NCBI RefSeq assembly: GCF_017583065.1
Contig: NZ_JAGEVL010000001.1
Location: 682,001-746,000 of the forward strand
From: Staphylococcus shinii
GTDB lineage: Bacteria > Bacillota > Bacilli > Staphylococcales > Staphylococcaceae
Reading direction: 5' to 3'
Length of the DNA: 64,000 bases
The notes under the pieces: model-generated
What the model was told of the DNA's origin: nothing
Seen by the model: only the letters and a program-made list of their open reading frames with translations
The model's database searches: none
In this document: positions 1-9,690 of the stretch, piece after piece
Position numbering within the stretch: position 1 is the first letter of the stretch
Layout: every line of letters starts with the position of its first letter
Program-made: the position numbers and the translations under genes

Positions 1-45
1 CATAAAGCTTTAAAAACACTACTATTAAGCACGTATACTACCAAT

Positions 46-2454
46 TTACATCATCATTTGGGGGTTTATGTCTATCTTTAAAGATAATTTTTCTTTTAAG
101 TATTGATCATGATAATAATCGTCTAAGTATTTTAGTGCCTCATGTAATGCGGGTTCACTTTTATATTTCACTAAAATTTGAAAACGGTATTCATTGTTAA
201 TACGAGATAAAGCTGCCGGCGATGGACCGAGTACTAATGCTTTATCCGTTAAATGTTGTAACAAAATTTTATGAATATGTTTCGATGCTTCCATAACTTT
301 TTTCATTTCTTTATGTGCAACCGTAAAGTTAATTAAAAAGAAATAGGGTGGATATTTCCCCATTTTACGGTAATTCATTTCCTTATTAAAAAAGGCTGTA
401 TAATCGTTAGCTTGAACATCTTTAATAGCATAATGTTCTGGATTATATGTCTGGATGATAACTTGCCCTTCTTTTTCATGTCTACCAGCTCGACCAGAAA
501 CTTGGGTTAATAATTGATACGTTCTTTCACTAGCTCTAAAATCCGGAAGATTTAACATGGTATCAGCATTTAAAACGCCCACTAATGTAATATTTGGAAA
601 ATCTAAACCTTTAGCAATCATTTGAGTACCAAGCAAAATATCTCCTTTACCTGCTCCAAAATCATCTAAAAGTTTTTCATGTGCGCCTTTTCTTGTAGTT
701 GTATCCACATCCATACGTATAATACGGGCTTCTTGGAAGGCTTCTTGTAATAACTCTTCAACTCGTTGGGTGCCTGTACCCACTTGTCTAATATGCTCAC
801 TTTCACAGTTCGGACATTTATTGGGTGGAACTTCTTGATGTCCACAATAATGACATTTAAGTTGATCTGTCGATTTATGATAGGTAAGTGAAATATCACA
901 GTTTGGACATTGTGGCACATGACCACAATCCCTACATAACATAAATGAAGCATATCCCCTTCGATTTAGGAATAGTACGATTTGTTCGTTTCTATCTAAT
1001 CTTTGTTGTATAGATTTGCGTAATTGCTCAGAAAACATCGAACGATTACCTGAACTAAGTTCAGTTCTCATATCTACTATTTCAATTTCTGGCAATGCTT
1101 GCTGATTGACCCTATTTGGTAATGACAACAATTCATAAACGCCTTTTTCTGCTCGTGCATAAGTTTCAAGACTTGGTGTTGCACTCCCTAAAATCAAAGG
1201 ACATTTATGATACTGACTTCGCCATTGGGCTATATCTCTGGCATGGTACCTAGGATAATCTTCTTGTTTATATGAAGACTCATGTTCTTCATCAATTATA
1301 ATCATCCCTAAATTTTTAAACGGAGCGAAAACACTTGATCGCGCTCCTACACTTACGCTCGCTTTACCATCCCTAATTTTCTGCCATTCGTCATAGCGTT
1401 CACCCTTGGACAGACCAGAATGCAATACTGCTACTTCATCGCCGAATCTCCTTTTAAACCTTAAAACCATTTGAGGGGTCAAAGCAATTTCTGGTACTAA
1501 CATCATTGCTTGTCTTCCTAATTTCAATACTTCTTCAATCGTTTGTAAATAAACTTCTGTCTTACCAGACCCAGTGACACCATGAAGCAAATAAGTTCGT
1601 TGTTGACGTGCTCGAATATTTTCTAGTATAGAGTCATATGCCGCTTGTTGATCATCAGTAAGTTGTTGTTTTTGATCTTGTTCAAAAACACGTGTTTCAA
1701 AGGGGTCACGTTCAACAATAGCATCATACTTTTCTACAAAACCTTTACGCATTAAAGTATCAATACTTGATTTAGAAAAGCCCATTTCTTCTAAATCTTT
1801 TAATAGTACCGTATGATGACGCTCGTCTAATAAATAAGCATAGAGCTCGTACTGTTTTTTTGATTTTTCCAAAGAACCTAAGACGCTATCATAGTCGAAA
1901 CCCTCTATAATGCTTACAGCACGTTGTTTCTTTTTACTAACATTTTGAGATAAAAGTGTCATTTCAGATACTATACCTTGCTTTAACAATGGTACTATTT
2001 GGCCTAAGTCATCATTATATTGAGCCTCTTTATATAGATATTGACCTTCTTTGTCAAACTTAACTTTAAGAGCTTCTGGAACTGCGTCTACATTTTCAAT
2101 TAAAAAAACTTTTGTATATTTCGCCTTAATAGCGCTTGGCAACATTACTTCTAACATTGAAATTCGTTTTGTAACGAAGTAATTATTATACCACTCAGTT
2201 AATTGGATAAGCTCTTCTGTTAATTCTGGTTTGATATCTTGAATCTCTTTAATTTCCTTTAATTTTGCGGTATCTATATTGCCATCGGGTTTATCCGTGA
2301 CTTTCATAACATAACCTTGAATGGTTCTCGGCCCAAATGGAACAATAACTCGCATACCTACTTGAATCATTGATTGTAGTCTTAGAGGAATTATATAGTC
2401 AAATGTAAAATCAACGCTCTTTGAAGGTATATCAACAATTACCTTAGCTATCAT
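46..2454 (-). CDS. priA: Primosomal protein N' (replication restart helicase PriA)
   Basis: An 802-residue PriA, a 3'-5' superfamily 2 helicase that reloads the replisome at stalled forks. The N-terminal DNA-binding domain covers about residues 1-105. The Walker A motif GVTGSGKT is at 292-299 and the DEEH box at 388-391. Eight zinc cysteines lie at 507, 510, 516, 519, 534, 537, 547 and 550, the usual PriA zinc region inside the helicase core. The length is full for Firmicutes. It is the last gene of coaBC-priA, 1 bp from coaBC, so co-transcribed. A minus-strand ATG at 3..1 could start the next gene (def in S. aureus), but I see no ribosome site for it. Confidence 0.97.
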   Translation of the reverse strand: MIAKVIVDIPSKSVDFTFDYIIPLRLQSMIQVGMRVIVPFGPRTIQGYVMKVTDKPDGNIDTAKLKEIKEIQDIKPELTEELIQLTEWYNNYFVTKRISMLEVMLPSAIKAKYTKVFLIENVDAVPEALKVKFDKEGQYLYKEAQYNDDLGQIVPLLKQGIVSEMTLLSQNVSKKKQRAVSIIEGFDYDSVLGSLEKSKKQYELYAYLLDERHHTVLLKDLEEMGFSKSSIDTLMRKGFVEKYDAIVERDPFETRVFEQDQKQQLTDDQQAAYDSILENIRARQQRTYLLHGVTGSGKTEVYLQTIEEVLKLGRQAMMLVPEIALTPQMVLRFKRRFGDEVAVLHSGLSKGERYDEWQKIRDGKASVSVGARSSVFAPFKNLGMIIIDEEHESSYKQEDYPRYHARDIAQWRSQYHKCPLILGSATPSLETYARAEKGVYELLSLPNRVNQQALPEIEIVDMRTELSSGNRSMFSEQLRKSIQQRLDRNEQIVLFLNRRGYASFMLCRDCGHVPQCPNCDISLTYHKSTDQLKCHYCGHQEVPPNKCPNCESEHIRQVGTGTQRVEELLQEAFQEARIIRMDVDTTTRKGAHEKLLDDFGAGKGDILLGTQMIAKGLDFPNITLVGVLNADTMLNLPDFRASERTYQLLTQVSGRAGRHEKEGQVIIQTYNPEHYAIKDVQANDYTAFFNKEMNYRKMGKYPPYFFLINFTVAHKEMKKVMEASKHIHKILLQHLTDKALVLGPSPAALSRINNEYRFQILVKYKSEPALHEALKYLDDYYHDQYLKEKLSLKIDINPQMMM

Positions 2455-2455
2455 A

Positions 2456-3664
2456 TTATTGCCACCTTGTTTCTAAACTATTCAGTATATGCTCCGCTAA
2501 TTCGACCTTTTTATGTTTTCCTAACGCTTCTGTATCACCAGTTTTATAGTACATTGTGTAGTCATTATCATCTGAACTAAACCCAATCGTTCTGTCCCCT
2601 ACATTATTTGCAATTACTACATCAGCATTTTTATTTTTTAGTTTCTTTTGAGCATATTCTGCTATATTTTGTGTTTCTGCTGCAAATCCCACTAAAAATT
2701 GATGTGTTTTGTGCTCACCTAAATACTTTAAGATATCAGGCGTACGTTTAAATGAAACTGACAATGTGCCTTCTTGTTTTTTCAGTTTATGTTCAAGTGT
2801 ATCTACAGGTGCATAGTCTGATACTGCTGCTGCTTTAAACACAATATCTTGATTTTCAAAACGGGTTTTAACTGCATGAAACATATCTTCCGCACTTTGA
2901 ATTTGGACTACTTCTACATTAGCTGGTGGTGTTAAATGAGTTGGCCCTGTAACGAGTGTAACTATAGCGCCACGTTTTGTTAGTGATTCTGCTAAAGCAT
3001 AACCGATTTTACCTGAAGCACGATTAGATAAATAGCGCACGGGATCTAATTCTTCGACAGTAGGACCAGCAGTAACAAGTGCACGTTTTCCTTCAAAATG
3101 ACTATTTTTATAAATCGCGTTTTGAGTCGTTTCATTAAAATATTGATTCAATCGTTCTACAATTTGTAAAGGTTCTTCCATTCTACCTTTTGCTACATAG
3201 CCACATGCCAAAAAGCCTTCGCCGGGTTCAAGAAAATAATATCCATCTGAACTCAAAGTAGCTAAATTTTGTTGTGTTCTAGGATTTTCATACATATGCA
3301 CATTCATAGCAGGTGCAATGAACTTTGGTGTTTCAGTAGCTAACAATGTAGAGGTTACCATGTCATCAGCAATGCCATTAGCTAATTTTGCAATTGTATT
3401 TGCAGTAGCTGGAGCAACAACAATGGCATCCGCCCAATCGCCTAGCGCAACATGTTGTATTTCTTCTGGATTCTGCTCTTTAAAAGTACTTGTGTAAACT
3501 GGATTTCTACCAATTGCTTGAAAAGCTAGTGGCGTAACAAATTCTTGAGCATGATCAGTAAGCATTACTCTTACATCATAATTTGCTTGTGTTAATTTAC
3601 TAGTTAAATCGATCGCTTTATATGCCGCAATACCACCTGTAACAGCGAGTAATATTCGTTTCAT
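2456..3664 (-). CDS. coaBC: Bifunctional phosphopantothenoylcysteine decarboxylase / phosphopantothenate-cysteine ligase
   Basis: A 402-residue CoaBC, catalysing two consecutive steps of coenzyme A synthesis from 4'-phosphopantothenate. The N-terminal flavoprotein (CoaC) half begins MKRILLAVTGG and carries the PAMNVHMYENP substrate-binding stretch; the C-terminal half is the CTP-dependent ligase (CoaB) with the AGPTVEELDPVRY region. The open frame reaches upstream to a TTG at 3685, but the first eight codons overlap the Shine-Dalgarno AAGGAG, so the ATG at 3664 is chosen. The gene lies directly upstream of priA. It is separated from rpoZ by about 440 bp holding two hairpins, so it probably has its own promoter. 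Confidence 0.96.
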   Translation of the reverse strand: MKRILLAVTGGIAAYKAIDLTSKLTQANYDVRVMLTDHAQEFVTPLAFQAIGRNPVYTSTFKEQNPEEIQHVALGDWADAIVVAPATANTIAKLANGIADDMVTSTLLATETPKFIAPAMNVHMYENPRTQQNLATLSSDGYYFLEPGEGFLACGYVAKGRMEEPLQIVERLNQYFNETTQNAIYKNSHFEGKRALVTAGPTVEELDPVRYLSNRASGKIGYALAESLTKRGAIVTLVTGPTHLTPPANVEVVQIQSAEDMFHAVKTRFENQDIVFKAAAVSDYAPVDTLEHKLKKQEGTLSVSFKRTPDILKYLGEHKTHQFLVGFAAETQNIAEYAQKKLKNKNADVVIANNVGDRTIGFSSDDNDYTMYYKTGDTEALGKHKKVELAEHILNSLETRWQ

Positions 3665-3806
3665 ATTATTGTCATTCTCCTTCAAATGAATTAAATAAGA
3701 CTTTTCAAGTCAACATTTTATGTGAAAGCCCAAATTTAAATTTAATGTTTAAGCTTTTAAGAATACTTTAATTACTCATCATTATACACAAATTAGTAAC
3801 TAAATT

Positions 3807-3857
3807 AAAAAAGGGCGAGACGGAAACCTTATTTTCTATAATTATTTCATTGTCCCA
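3807..3857 (-). terminator. Terminator-like hairpin with T-run, staphylococcal intergenic repeat type
   Basis: Read on the minus strand, GGGAC..GAAA pairs loosely with TTTCCGTCTCGCCC and is followed by TTTTTT. It belongs to the family of GGGACA/GTCCC intergenic hairpins that recur in this window (compare 24364-24401). Confidence 0.5.
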
Positions 3858-4009
3858 CTCCGAAAAAGGATAACTCGTAGTTAAAAGTTTTAGCTAAATT
3901 ATTCCTCAGTCTAAGTTTCACTGATTCAACAAGTAGATTACATACACTAAATCTTTAGCGTAAGCGTGGTGCTCTCTCTTTATTTAGAATATAGAACTTT
4001 ATCGTTAAA

Positions 4010-4041
4010 GAGCCCGAGACATTTGTTTATGTCTCAGGCTC
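4010..4041 (-). terminator. Hairpin downstream of rpoZ
   Basis: GAGCCCGAGACAT (4010-4022) and ATGTCTCAGGCTC (4029-4041) form a 13-bp stem with one mismatch and a 6-nt loop. It sits 64 bp past the rpoZ stop and probably ends the gmk-rpoZ transcript. Confidence 0.6.
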
Positions 4042-4104
4042 ACTTTAAAAATTCCATTTTCAAAACGCATATGTTCTATACTTGTATTTCAAGTTCATTA
4101 TTTT

Positions 4105-4316
4105 TTAGAAAGATTTTAAAAATAGTTCGTCAGGAAAAACTTCACCGTCAGCAATTTCTTCTAAGGCTTTACCCACAGGTTTTTTTGAAATATATTTATT
4201 TAACAATGCAGTTTCAGGCTTTTCATCCAATTCACGTGCACGTTTTGCAGCAGTAGTTGCTACTAAGTATTTTGAGTTTATTTTATCTGTTAATTGGTTT
4301 AATGGTGGTTGTAACA

Positions 4317-4317
<1 letters not shown>
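4105..4317 (-). CDS. rpoZ: DNA-directed RNA polymerase omega subunit
   Basis: A 70-residue omega subunit, which helps assemble and stabilise RNA polymerase. The conserved core LVATTAAKRARELDE is at about residues 18-32, followed by KPVGKALEEIADGEV at about 47-61. The length fits staphylococcal omega (about 72). The start codon overlaps the gmk stop (TAATG), indicating translational coupling in a gmk-rpoZ operon, the usual Firmicutes order. The C-terminal tail is not like S. aureus, which is normal for this poorly conserved end. Confidence 0.95.
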
Positions 4318-4943
<626 letters not shown>

Positions 4944-5099
4944 TTACTACCTCTCTAAACTGTTCTACTATTATTAGACAATGATACCACAATCTCTAAT
5001 TAGTTGTATAGCATAGCAAAGGACAAACTTTGACCATGAAGATTTCTTATTGCCATGTTACAATATGATGAATGACTAAAAATAAGGTGGCTGATAGTA

Positions 5100-6797
5100 A
5101 TGGCATATGATGGTTTATTCACTAGAAAAATAGTGGAATCTCTTCAATTTCTAGTAGATGGAAGAATTCATAAAATAAATCAACCCGAAAACGACACGAT
5201 GTTAGTCGTTATCCGACAAAATCGTAAAAATCATCAGCTTCTACTTTCTATCCATCCTAGTTTTACTAGAATGCATTTAACAAATAAAAAATATGATAAT
5301 CCATTTGATCCACCAATGTTTGCCCGTGTTTTTCGTAAACACATCGAAGGTGGTATTGTTAAAGCAGTAAGACAAATTGGTAATGATAGACGTGTAGAAA
5401 TAGATGTTCAAAGTAAGGACGAAATCGGTGATACGATTTACCGTACAATCATTTTAGAAATTATGGGCAAACACAGTAATTTAATATTAGTAGATGACAA
5501 TCGTAAAATTATTGAAGGGTTTAAGCATTTAACACCAAACACTAATCAATATCGTACAGTTATGCCCGGCTTTCAATATGAAGCACCTCCAACTCAAAAT
5601 AAAATTAATCCTTTTGAAATTTCTGGAGTCGAAGCGTTAAAATATATCGATTTTAATAGCGGAAAAATTGCACGACAATTACTCAATCATTTCGAAGGTT
5701 TTAGTCCTCTCATTACAAATGAGATTGCAAACCGTAGACAATTTATGACGACACAAACTTTACCGGAAGCTTTTGATGAAGTACTCGAGGAAATTCAAGG
5801 TGAGCCCACGCCTGTTTTCCATAAAAATCATGAATCTGGAAAAGAAGATTTCTATTTCATGAAATTAGACCAGTTCTATGATGACGTAGTACTTTACGAC
5901 TCACTTCATGATTTATTAGATCGTTATTATGATGCGCGTGGAGAAAGAGAACGTGTTAAACAGCGTGCCAACGACTTAGTAAAATTTGTTCAACAACAAC
6001 TTCACAAGTCACAAAACAAATTAAGTAAGTTAATAGACGAACTTGAAGGTACCAAAGAAAAAGAACAACAACAATTATTTGGTGAACTTATAACTGCTAA
6101 TATCTATCGTATTAAGCAAGGTGATGAATCGCTTACTGCGCTTAATTATTATAATGGCGAAGAAGTGACGATACCACTTAATCCAACAAAATCACCTGCT
6201 GTTAATGCACAAAATTATTATAAAAAGTATAATAAATTAAAAACGCGTGAACATGAATTACAACATCAAATTCAATTAACTAAAGAAAACATTGACTACT
6301 TTGAAAGTATCGAGCAACAACTTACACATATTTCTGTCGATGAAATTGATGATATTCGTGACGAGTTAGCTGATCAAGGATTTATGAAGCAGCGTAAACA
6401 AAGCAAGAAGAAAAAGAAACAGACGATGCAAATCCAAGCATATACGTCTACAGATGGCGATACAATCTTGGTTGGTAAAAACAATAAGCAAAACGATTAT
6501 TTAACTAATAAACAAGCTAAAAAACATCATTTTTGGTTCCATACTAAAGATATCCCTGGTTCACACGTTGTCATTCTAAGCGATGAGCCAAGTGAAGAAA
6601 CAATTAAAGAAGCTGCAATGTTATCAGCATATTTTTCAAAAGCTGGTAGTTCTGCACAGGTGCCAGTTGATTACACTGAAATCAAACATGTTCACAAACC
6701 CTCAGGGGCTAAACCTGGTTTCGTAACATACGACAATCAAAAAACACTTTATGCTACTCCAGACTATGATTACATTCAACAATTAAAAGTCAAATAG
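5100..6797 (+). CDS. rqcH: Rqc2/NFACT-family ribosome quality control protein RqcH (FbpA-like)
   Basis: A 565-residue NFACT protein. Its homologues bind stalled 50S subunits carrying nascent chains and recruit tRNA-Ala to add C-terminal alanine tails; older annotation calls it fibronectin/fibrinogen-binding protein FbpA. The NFACT-N domain covers about 1-270, two coiled-coil arms about 280-420, and the C-terminal NFACT-R (DUF814) domain about 445-560 with the HFWFHTKDIPGSHVV signature. No signal peptide is seen, which fits a cytosolic role. It is a single-gene unit with the ribosome site AAGGTGG, followed by a strong terminator at 6875. Confidence 0.93.
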   Translation: MAYDGLFTRKIVESLQFLVDGRIHKINQPENDTMLVVIRQNRKNHQLLLSIHPSFTRMHLTNKKYDNPFDPPMFARVFRKHIEGGIVKAVRQIGNDRRVEIDVQSKDEIGDTIYRTIILEIMGKHSNLILVDDNRKIIEGFKHLTPNTNQYRTVMPGFQYEAPPTQNKINPFEISGVEALKYIDFNSGKIARQLLNHFEGFSPLITNEIANRRQFMTTQTLPEAFDEVLEEIQGEPTPVFHKNHESGKEDFYFMKLDQFYDDVVLYDSLHDLLDRYYDARGERERVKQRANDLVKFVQQQLHKSQNKLSKLIDELEGTKEKEQQQLFGELITANIYRIKQGDESLTALNYYNGEEVTIPLNPTKSPAVNAQNYYKKYNKLKTREHELQHQIQLTKENIDYFESIEQQLTHISVDEIDDIRDELADQGFMKQRKQSKKKKKQTMQIQAYTSTDGDTILVGKNNKQNDYLTNKQAKKHHFWFHTKDIPGSHVVILSDEPSEETIKEAAMLSAYFSKAGSSAQVPVDYTEIKHVHKPSGAKPGFVTYDNQKTLYATPDYDYIQQLKVK

Positions 6798-6874
6798 CAT
6801 AATGAGGCTGGGACATAAATCTCCATTCTTAAAATAAAGGACTAATCCGTTTTAAAAAAACGAATTAGCCCCAG

Positions 6875-6913
6875 ACTGTCGACAAAGTCTACGACTTTGT
6901 TGGCAGTTTTTTT
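6875..6913 (+). terminator. Intrinsic terminator after rqcH
   Basis: ACTGTCGACAAAGT (6875-6888) pairs with ACTTTGTTGGCAGT (6894-6907) around a 5-nt loop and runs into seven T. It is the 5' part of the dispersed repeat below. Confidence 0.75.
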
Positions 6914-6984
6914 GTGCACGCTTTCCGCGGGCACTGCCTTAGCCTGTAGTCTTCGGCTAGCGCTCTTCCCGCAGGAGTCGGCCC
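6875..6984 (+). repeat. Dispersed intergenic repeat, copy 1
   Basis: This GC-richer block (CTTTCCGCGGGC, GTAGTCTTCGGCTAG, CCCGCAGGAGTC) stands out in an AT-rich intergenic region. A shortened, diverged copy in inverted orientation is at 10713-10770. From memory, similar CCGCGGG...CCCGCAGGAGTC elements are common between genes in Bacilli. The function is unknown. Confidence 0.6.
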
Positions 6985-7104
6985 AAATCACTGCCAATAT
7001 TATCCAAAAATATTATAATATATATAAATTAAACAGTGGTGGCATTTATTATGTTGAATAAATCAATTGATAAACACTCCTAAGCTAAATTAACGAGGTG
7101 CCTT

Positions 7105-7444
7105 TTGTATAAAAATTATAATATGACTCAACTTACACTACCAATGTAAACTTCAGTTCTTACTCTCACAAATGATATGTCATAACATGTTAATGAAATC
7201 GTTGAAACAATCCCTGAAAACGAATTCAAATATCATCGCGATGCTACATCATATCATCCGAATGATGTGGCTATCACAAAATCAAACACCTTCTTATAAG
7301 GCTATTAATCGTTTTATAATAAATCCTAAAGTAGATGTCCTATTAAAATCTTTTTCCATTCAATTTCACAGTCAATGTCTGAAACAAAATCTTATAGATG
7401 ATAAGACTATTTTTATAAAATCATTTATTCACTTCTGTTTATGA
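7105..7444 (+). pseudogene. Decayed IS1182-family (IS1272-like) transposase fragment
   Basis: The first reading block encodes YKNYNMTQLTLPM, the typical start of IS1182-type transposases, then meets in-frame stops near 7147 and 7183. It continues as HVNEIVETIPENEFKYHRDATSYHP. In another frame the text resumes as MWLSQNQTPSYKAINRF and QFHSQCLKQNLI, also IS1182-type. Two nonsense changes, an internal deletion around 7250-7262 and loss of the C-terminal catalytic half leave it dead. The expected ATG is a TTG here. Terminal inverted repeats were not found. Family assignment is from memory of the protein motif. Confidence 0.8.
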
Positions 7445-7852
7445 TTATTTGCTTTCTGGCAGTGCCAATTGGAAATTCACACCAAATTTGTCTTGTATCC
7501 ACGCAAATTCTTTAAATGGCGGCATTTCTGTTTTAGGCATTAAAATTGCACCGCCACTTTTCAATTTATTAAATAATCTTTCCATTTCAATTGGGTTATC
7601 AACAGTTACATATAAAGACATTGCTGGATTCATTTCAATATCTACACCATTCATGTTGTCAATTGCCATAAATACTTGATCTTTCAACCTAAAAATTGCA
7701 TGTTGCACTGCCCCAGTTGGCTCATTATCACTTTCACTATAACGGACCAATGCTAATATTTCAGCATCTTCAAAAGTATTTACATATAAATTTATTGCTT
7801 CTTCTGCGTTACCGTTAAACATTAAAAATGTCGTAATTTTTGGTATTGCCAT
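7445..7852 (-). CDS. VOC-superfamily protein, PhnB-like (3-demethylubiquinone methyltransferase fold)
   Basis: A 135-residue single-domain VOC protein of the PhnB/YjdN type, which forms dimers with a beta-alpha-beta-beta-beta fold. The start MAIPKITTFLMFNGNAEEAI and the end FAWIQDKFGVNFQL are typical of the family. The annotated methyltransferase activity is not established, and the reaction cannot be predicted from sequence. The ribosome site AGGAGG lies 6 nt before the ATG. The gene is monocistronic, and its stop abuts the IS remnant, which may have removed an original terminator. Confidence 0.85.
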   Translation of the reverse strand: MAIPKITTFLMFNGNAEEAINLYVNTFEDAEILALVRYSESDNEPTGAVQHAIFRLKDQVFMAIDNMNGVDIEMNPAMSLYVTVDNPIEMERLFNKLKSGGAILMPKTEMPPFKEFAWIQDKFGVNFQLALPESK

Positions 7853-8000
7853 TATTTTACCTCCTAAATGCTTCTTATCATTAGCATAAAGGATATTTCA
7901 TAAAAAATCGACAAAGCAATATAGAAATCAAAAAATCAAACATTATTTCACTCTAATATAAGTAAAATAATATGATAAGATATCTAAAAATTAATAATAT

Positions 8001-8855
8001 TTAAGATAAATTGATGAAGCCATTTCCTAGCACATCTCGTACATCATGAATGACTAAAAAGGCATTTTCATCTTCTTCATTCACCAATTTCTTCACTCTT
8101 GTTACTTGTGATTGAGGAACAACGACGTATAACATACTCGTTTCATGCTTACCGTAGCCACCTTTACCATTCAATAAAGTTGATCCTCTACCCGTAAAAC
8201 TATTAATTCTATCACTAATAATTTCATTTTTACTAGAAATAACAGTAACTGCTTTTTTAGGATTGAACCCTTCAATGATAAATGAGGTTGCTCTTTCTGT
8301 AACAAATAGCATTATTATAGTAAATAACACATTGGTAAGCGGTAATACAAAAAGAAAAGATAGGACAACTAGACCATCTAATACGAAAATAGCTTGTGCC
8401 GTTTTTATATCAAAATATTTATTTAACATCTTTGCAATAACAGATGTTCCGCCAATGACACCGCCTGCAGCAATAACTAGTCCAATACCAACACCGACTA
8501 AAACACCACCGAATGTTGCATTTATAACAAAATTATCTATGCCTGTATTAAAAGTTTTTGTTAAATCTAAAAAAATAGAGATGGCTGTATTCGCTATAAA
8601 TGTATAAATCGCAGTACGTGTACTTAAAAATTTCCAACCAACAATGATAACGATTGTGTTAATAATCAATGATGTTAGTGCAGGTGACCATCCAAATGCA
8701 TATTTTAATGCTAACGATATACCGACTGTTCCACCATCACCTAAATTAGATCCTAATATAAAACAGTTTACGGCTAGCGCACTTACAAAAGCCCCTAATA
8801 TACATATAATGATATTTTTTGTATGGTCTTTCAACAACTGTTCTACCATTTTCAT
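8001..8855 (-). CDS. YitT-family membrane protein (DUF161/DUF2179)
   Basis: A 284-residue integral membrane protein with about five to six hydrophobic segments in residues 14-190 and a soluble C-terminal DUF2179 domain (about 205-280, KKAVTVISSKNEI.. to HDVRDVLGNG). The family is common in Firmicutes; its transport substrate is unknown. The open frame extends to 8897, but the site GAGGGGG ahead of the ATG at 8855 decides the start. It is a single gene with no clear operon partner. Confidence 0.88.
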   Translation of the reverse strand: MKMVEQLLKDHTKNIIICILGAFVSALAVNCFILGSNLGDGGTVGISLALKYAFGWSPALTSLIINTIVIIVGWKFLSTRTAIYTFIANTAISIFLDLTKTFNTGIDNFVINATFGGVLVGVGIGLVIAAGGVIGGTSVIAKMLNKYFDIKTAQAIFVLDGLVVLSFLFVLPLTNVLFTIIMLFVTERATSFIIEGFNPKKAVTVISSKNEIISDRINSFTGRGSTLLNGKGGYGKHETSMLYVVVPQSQVTRVKKLVNEEDENAFLVIHDVRDVLGNGFINLS

Positions 8856-9087
8856 ATAAGTCCCCCTCTTTTTAAAATAACTTTTCATAAATAACAAAAT
8901 GCTTTATAAATTAATTTAAAATTATTGTGCATCAATCTTCAAAAGTTATCATTTATATTGTAAGGCCAAATGTACCACAACCAATAAAGCCATACTACCT
9001 TTAATCGCACGCAACTTTTATAATATAATTTAAAGCGTTACATCTTAATGACTATTATTGTTATACTTTATTTATGACCCTAATGCT

Positions 9088-9115
9088 TTTACTTTTTACG
9101 TTTCACAGTTAAAAT
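9088..9115 (+). promoter_or_regulatory. Putative promoter for the 27-residue peptide gene
   Basis: TTTACT at 9088-9093, a 16-bp spacer and TAAAAT at 9110-9115 would start transcription about 20 nt before the peptide's ribosome site. Motif match only. Confidence 0.4.
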
Positions 9116-9141
9116 ATAAATAAAATTACTGGAGGTATTTC

Positions 9142-9225
9142 ATGTCTTATTATATTATTCCATTACTTATAGCTGCCTTAGTAATATTGGTGTGCTATAT
9201 TATTATTAAAATAATGATACGTTAG
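9142..9225 (+). CDS. Small hydrophobic membrane peptide (27 aa), candidate type I toxin-like
   Basis: An ATG frame of 27 codons ending in TAG. The peptide starts MSYYIIPLLIAALVIL and ends KIMIR: one uncharged transmembrane helix with a basic tail. A near-perfect ribosome site, GGAGGT at 9131-9136, sits 5 nt before the ATG. The 5' leader is short, and a hairpin (CTCCGT 9286-9291 / ACGGAG 9300-9305) lies about 60 nt after the stop. The segment ACCTCC at 9284-9289 is the exact complement of the ribosome site, so the 3' end could mask translation. I do not recognise the peptide. A type I toxin is an inference from size and layout; a membrane-associated small protein is the alternative. Confidence 0.55.
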   Translation: MSYYIIPLLIAALVILVCYIIIKIMIR

Positions 9226-9690
9226 TTTTAAAATTAAAATATGATCTTTAAATTGTTCATCTATTTTAACAATATAAATAAACACCTCCGTTTAAACATA
9301 CGGAGAGTTCAGAATACAGATAAACTCTATGCATTAATTTGTATAGGGTTTATTTATGATATAACTTAATAGCTATACCTTAGTTTATGTGGAATAATTT
9401 TTTAAAGTATTATAATAAAATAAATAGCAATTTATCACGTTTTTATAAAGTCTGTGATAATAAGATTCTTCATCAAAACTATGTTCAATGAATTTAATGT
9501 CTTTAATAGAAAAACAATGCTTATATAATGCTCAGAAAGTACAATCATTTATAATATTAGAACATAAATAATTTCATACTTTTATATACCAAACTTGTGT
9601 AGTCAGTTATCGTTTGCAGATTACGTTAATTTATATCAAGATAAAAATACGCTTATAAGGAAAATATAATAAAAATAAGGAGCCAATAAA
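9226..9690. other. Intergenic region upstream of the macrolide phosphotransferase gene
   Basis: AT-rich, with no gene seen. It holds the small hairpin at 9286-9305 and a second one, ATAAACTCTAT / ATAGGGTTTAT, at about 9323-9354. No obvious macrolide-type leader peptide was found ahead of the phosphotransferase. Confidence 0.5.

Larger units (their letters stand above)
3665..4104. other. Intergenic region between rpoZ and coaBC
   Basis: About 440 bp without a credible gene. It holds two terminator-like hairpins (listed separately) and an AT-rich stretch before coaBC that should contain its promoter. A 96-codon plus-strand frame from 3966 runs antisense into rpoZ and is not believed. Confidence 0.6.

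Noticed and set aside
666..953. 95-codon frame inside priA
   Set aside because: It lies out of frame in the zinc-finger-coding part of a clearly real priA and has no ribosome site.
3966..4256. 96-codon plus-strand frame over the rpoZ end
   Set aside because: Antisense to rpoZ and running through a hairpin; composition not protein-like.
5025..5070. TTGACC...TACAAT as the rqcH promoter
   Set aside because: The spacing is 23 bp, too long for a normal sigma-A promoter.
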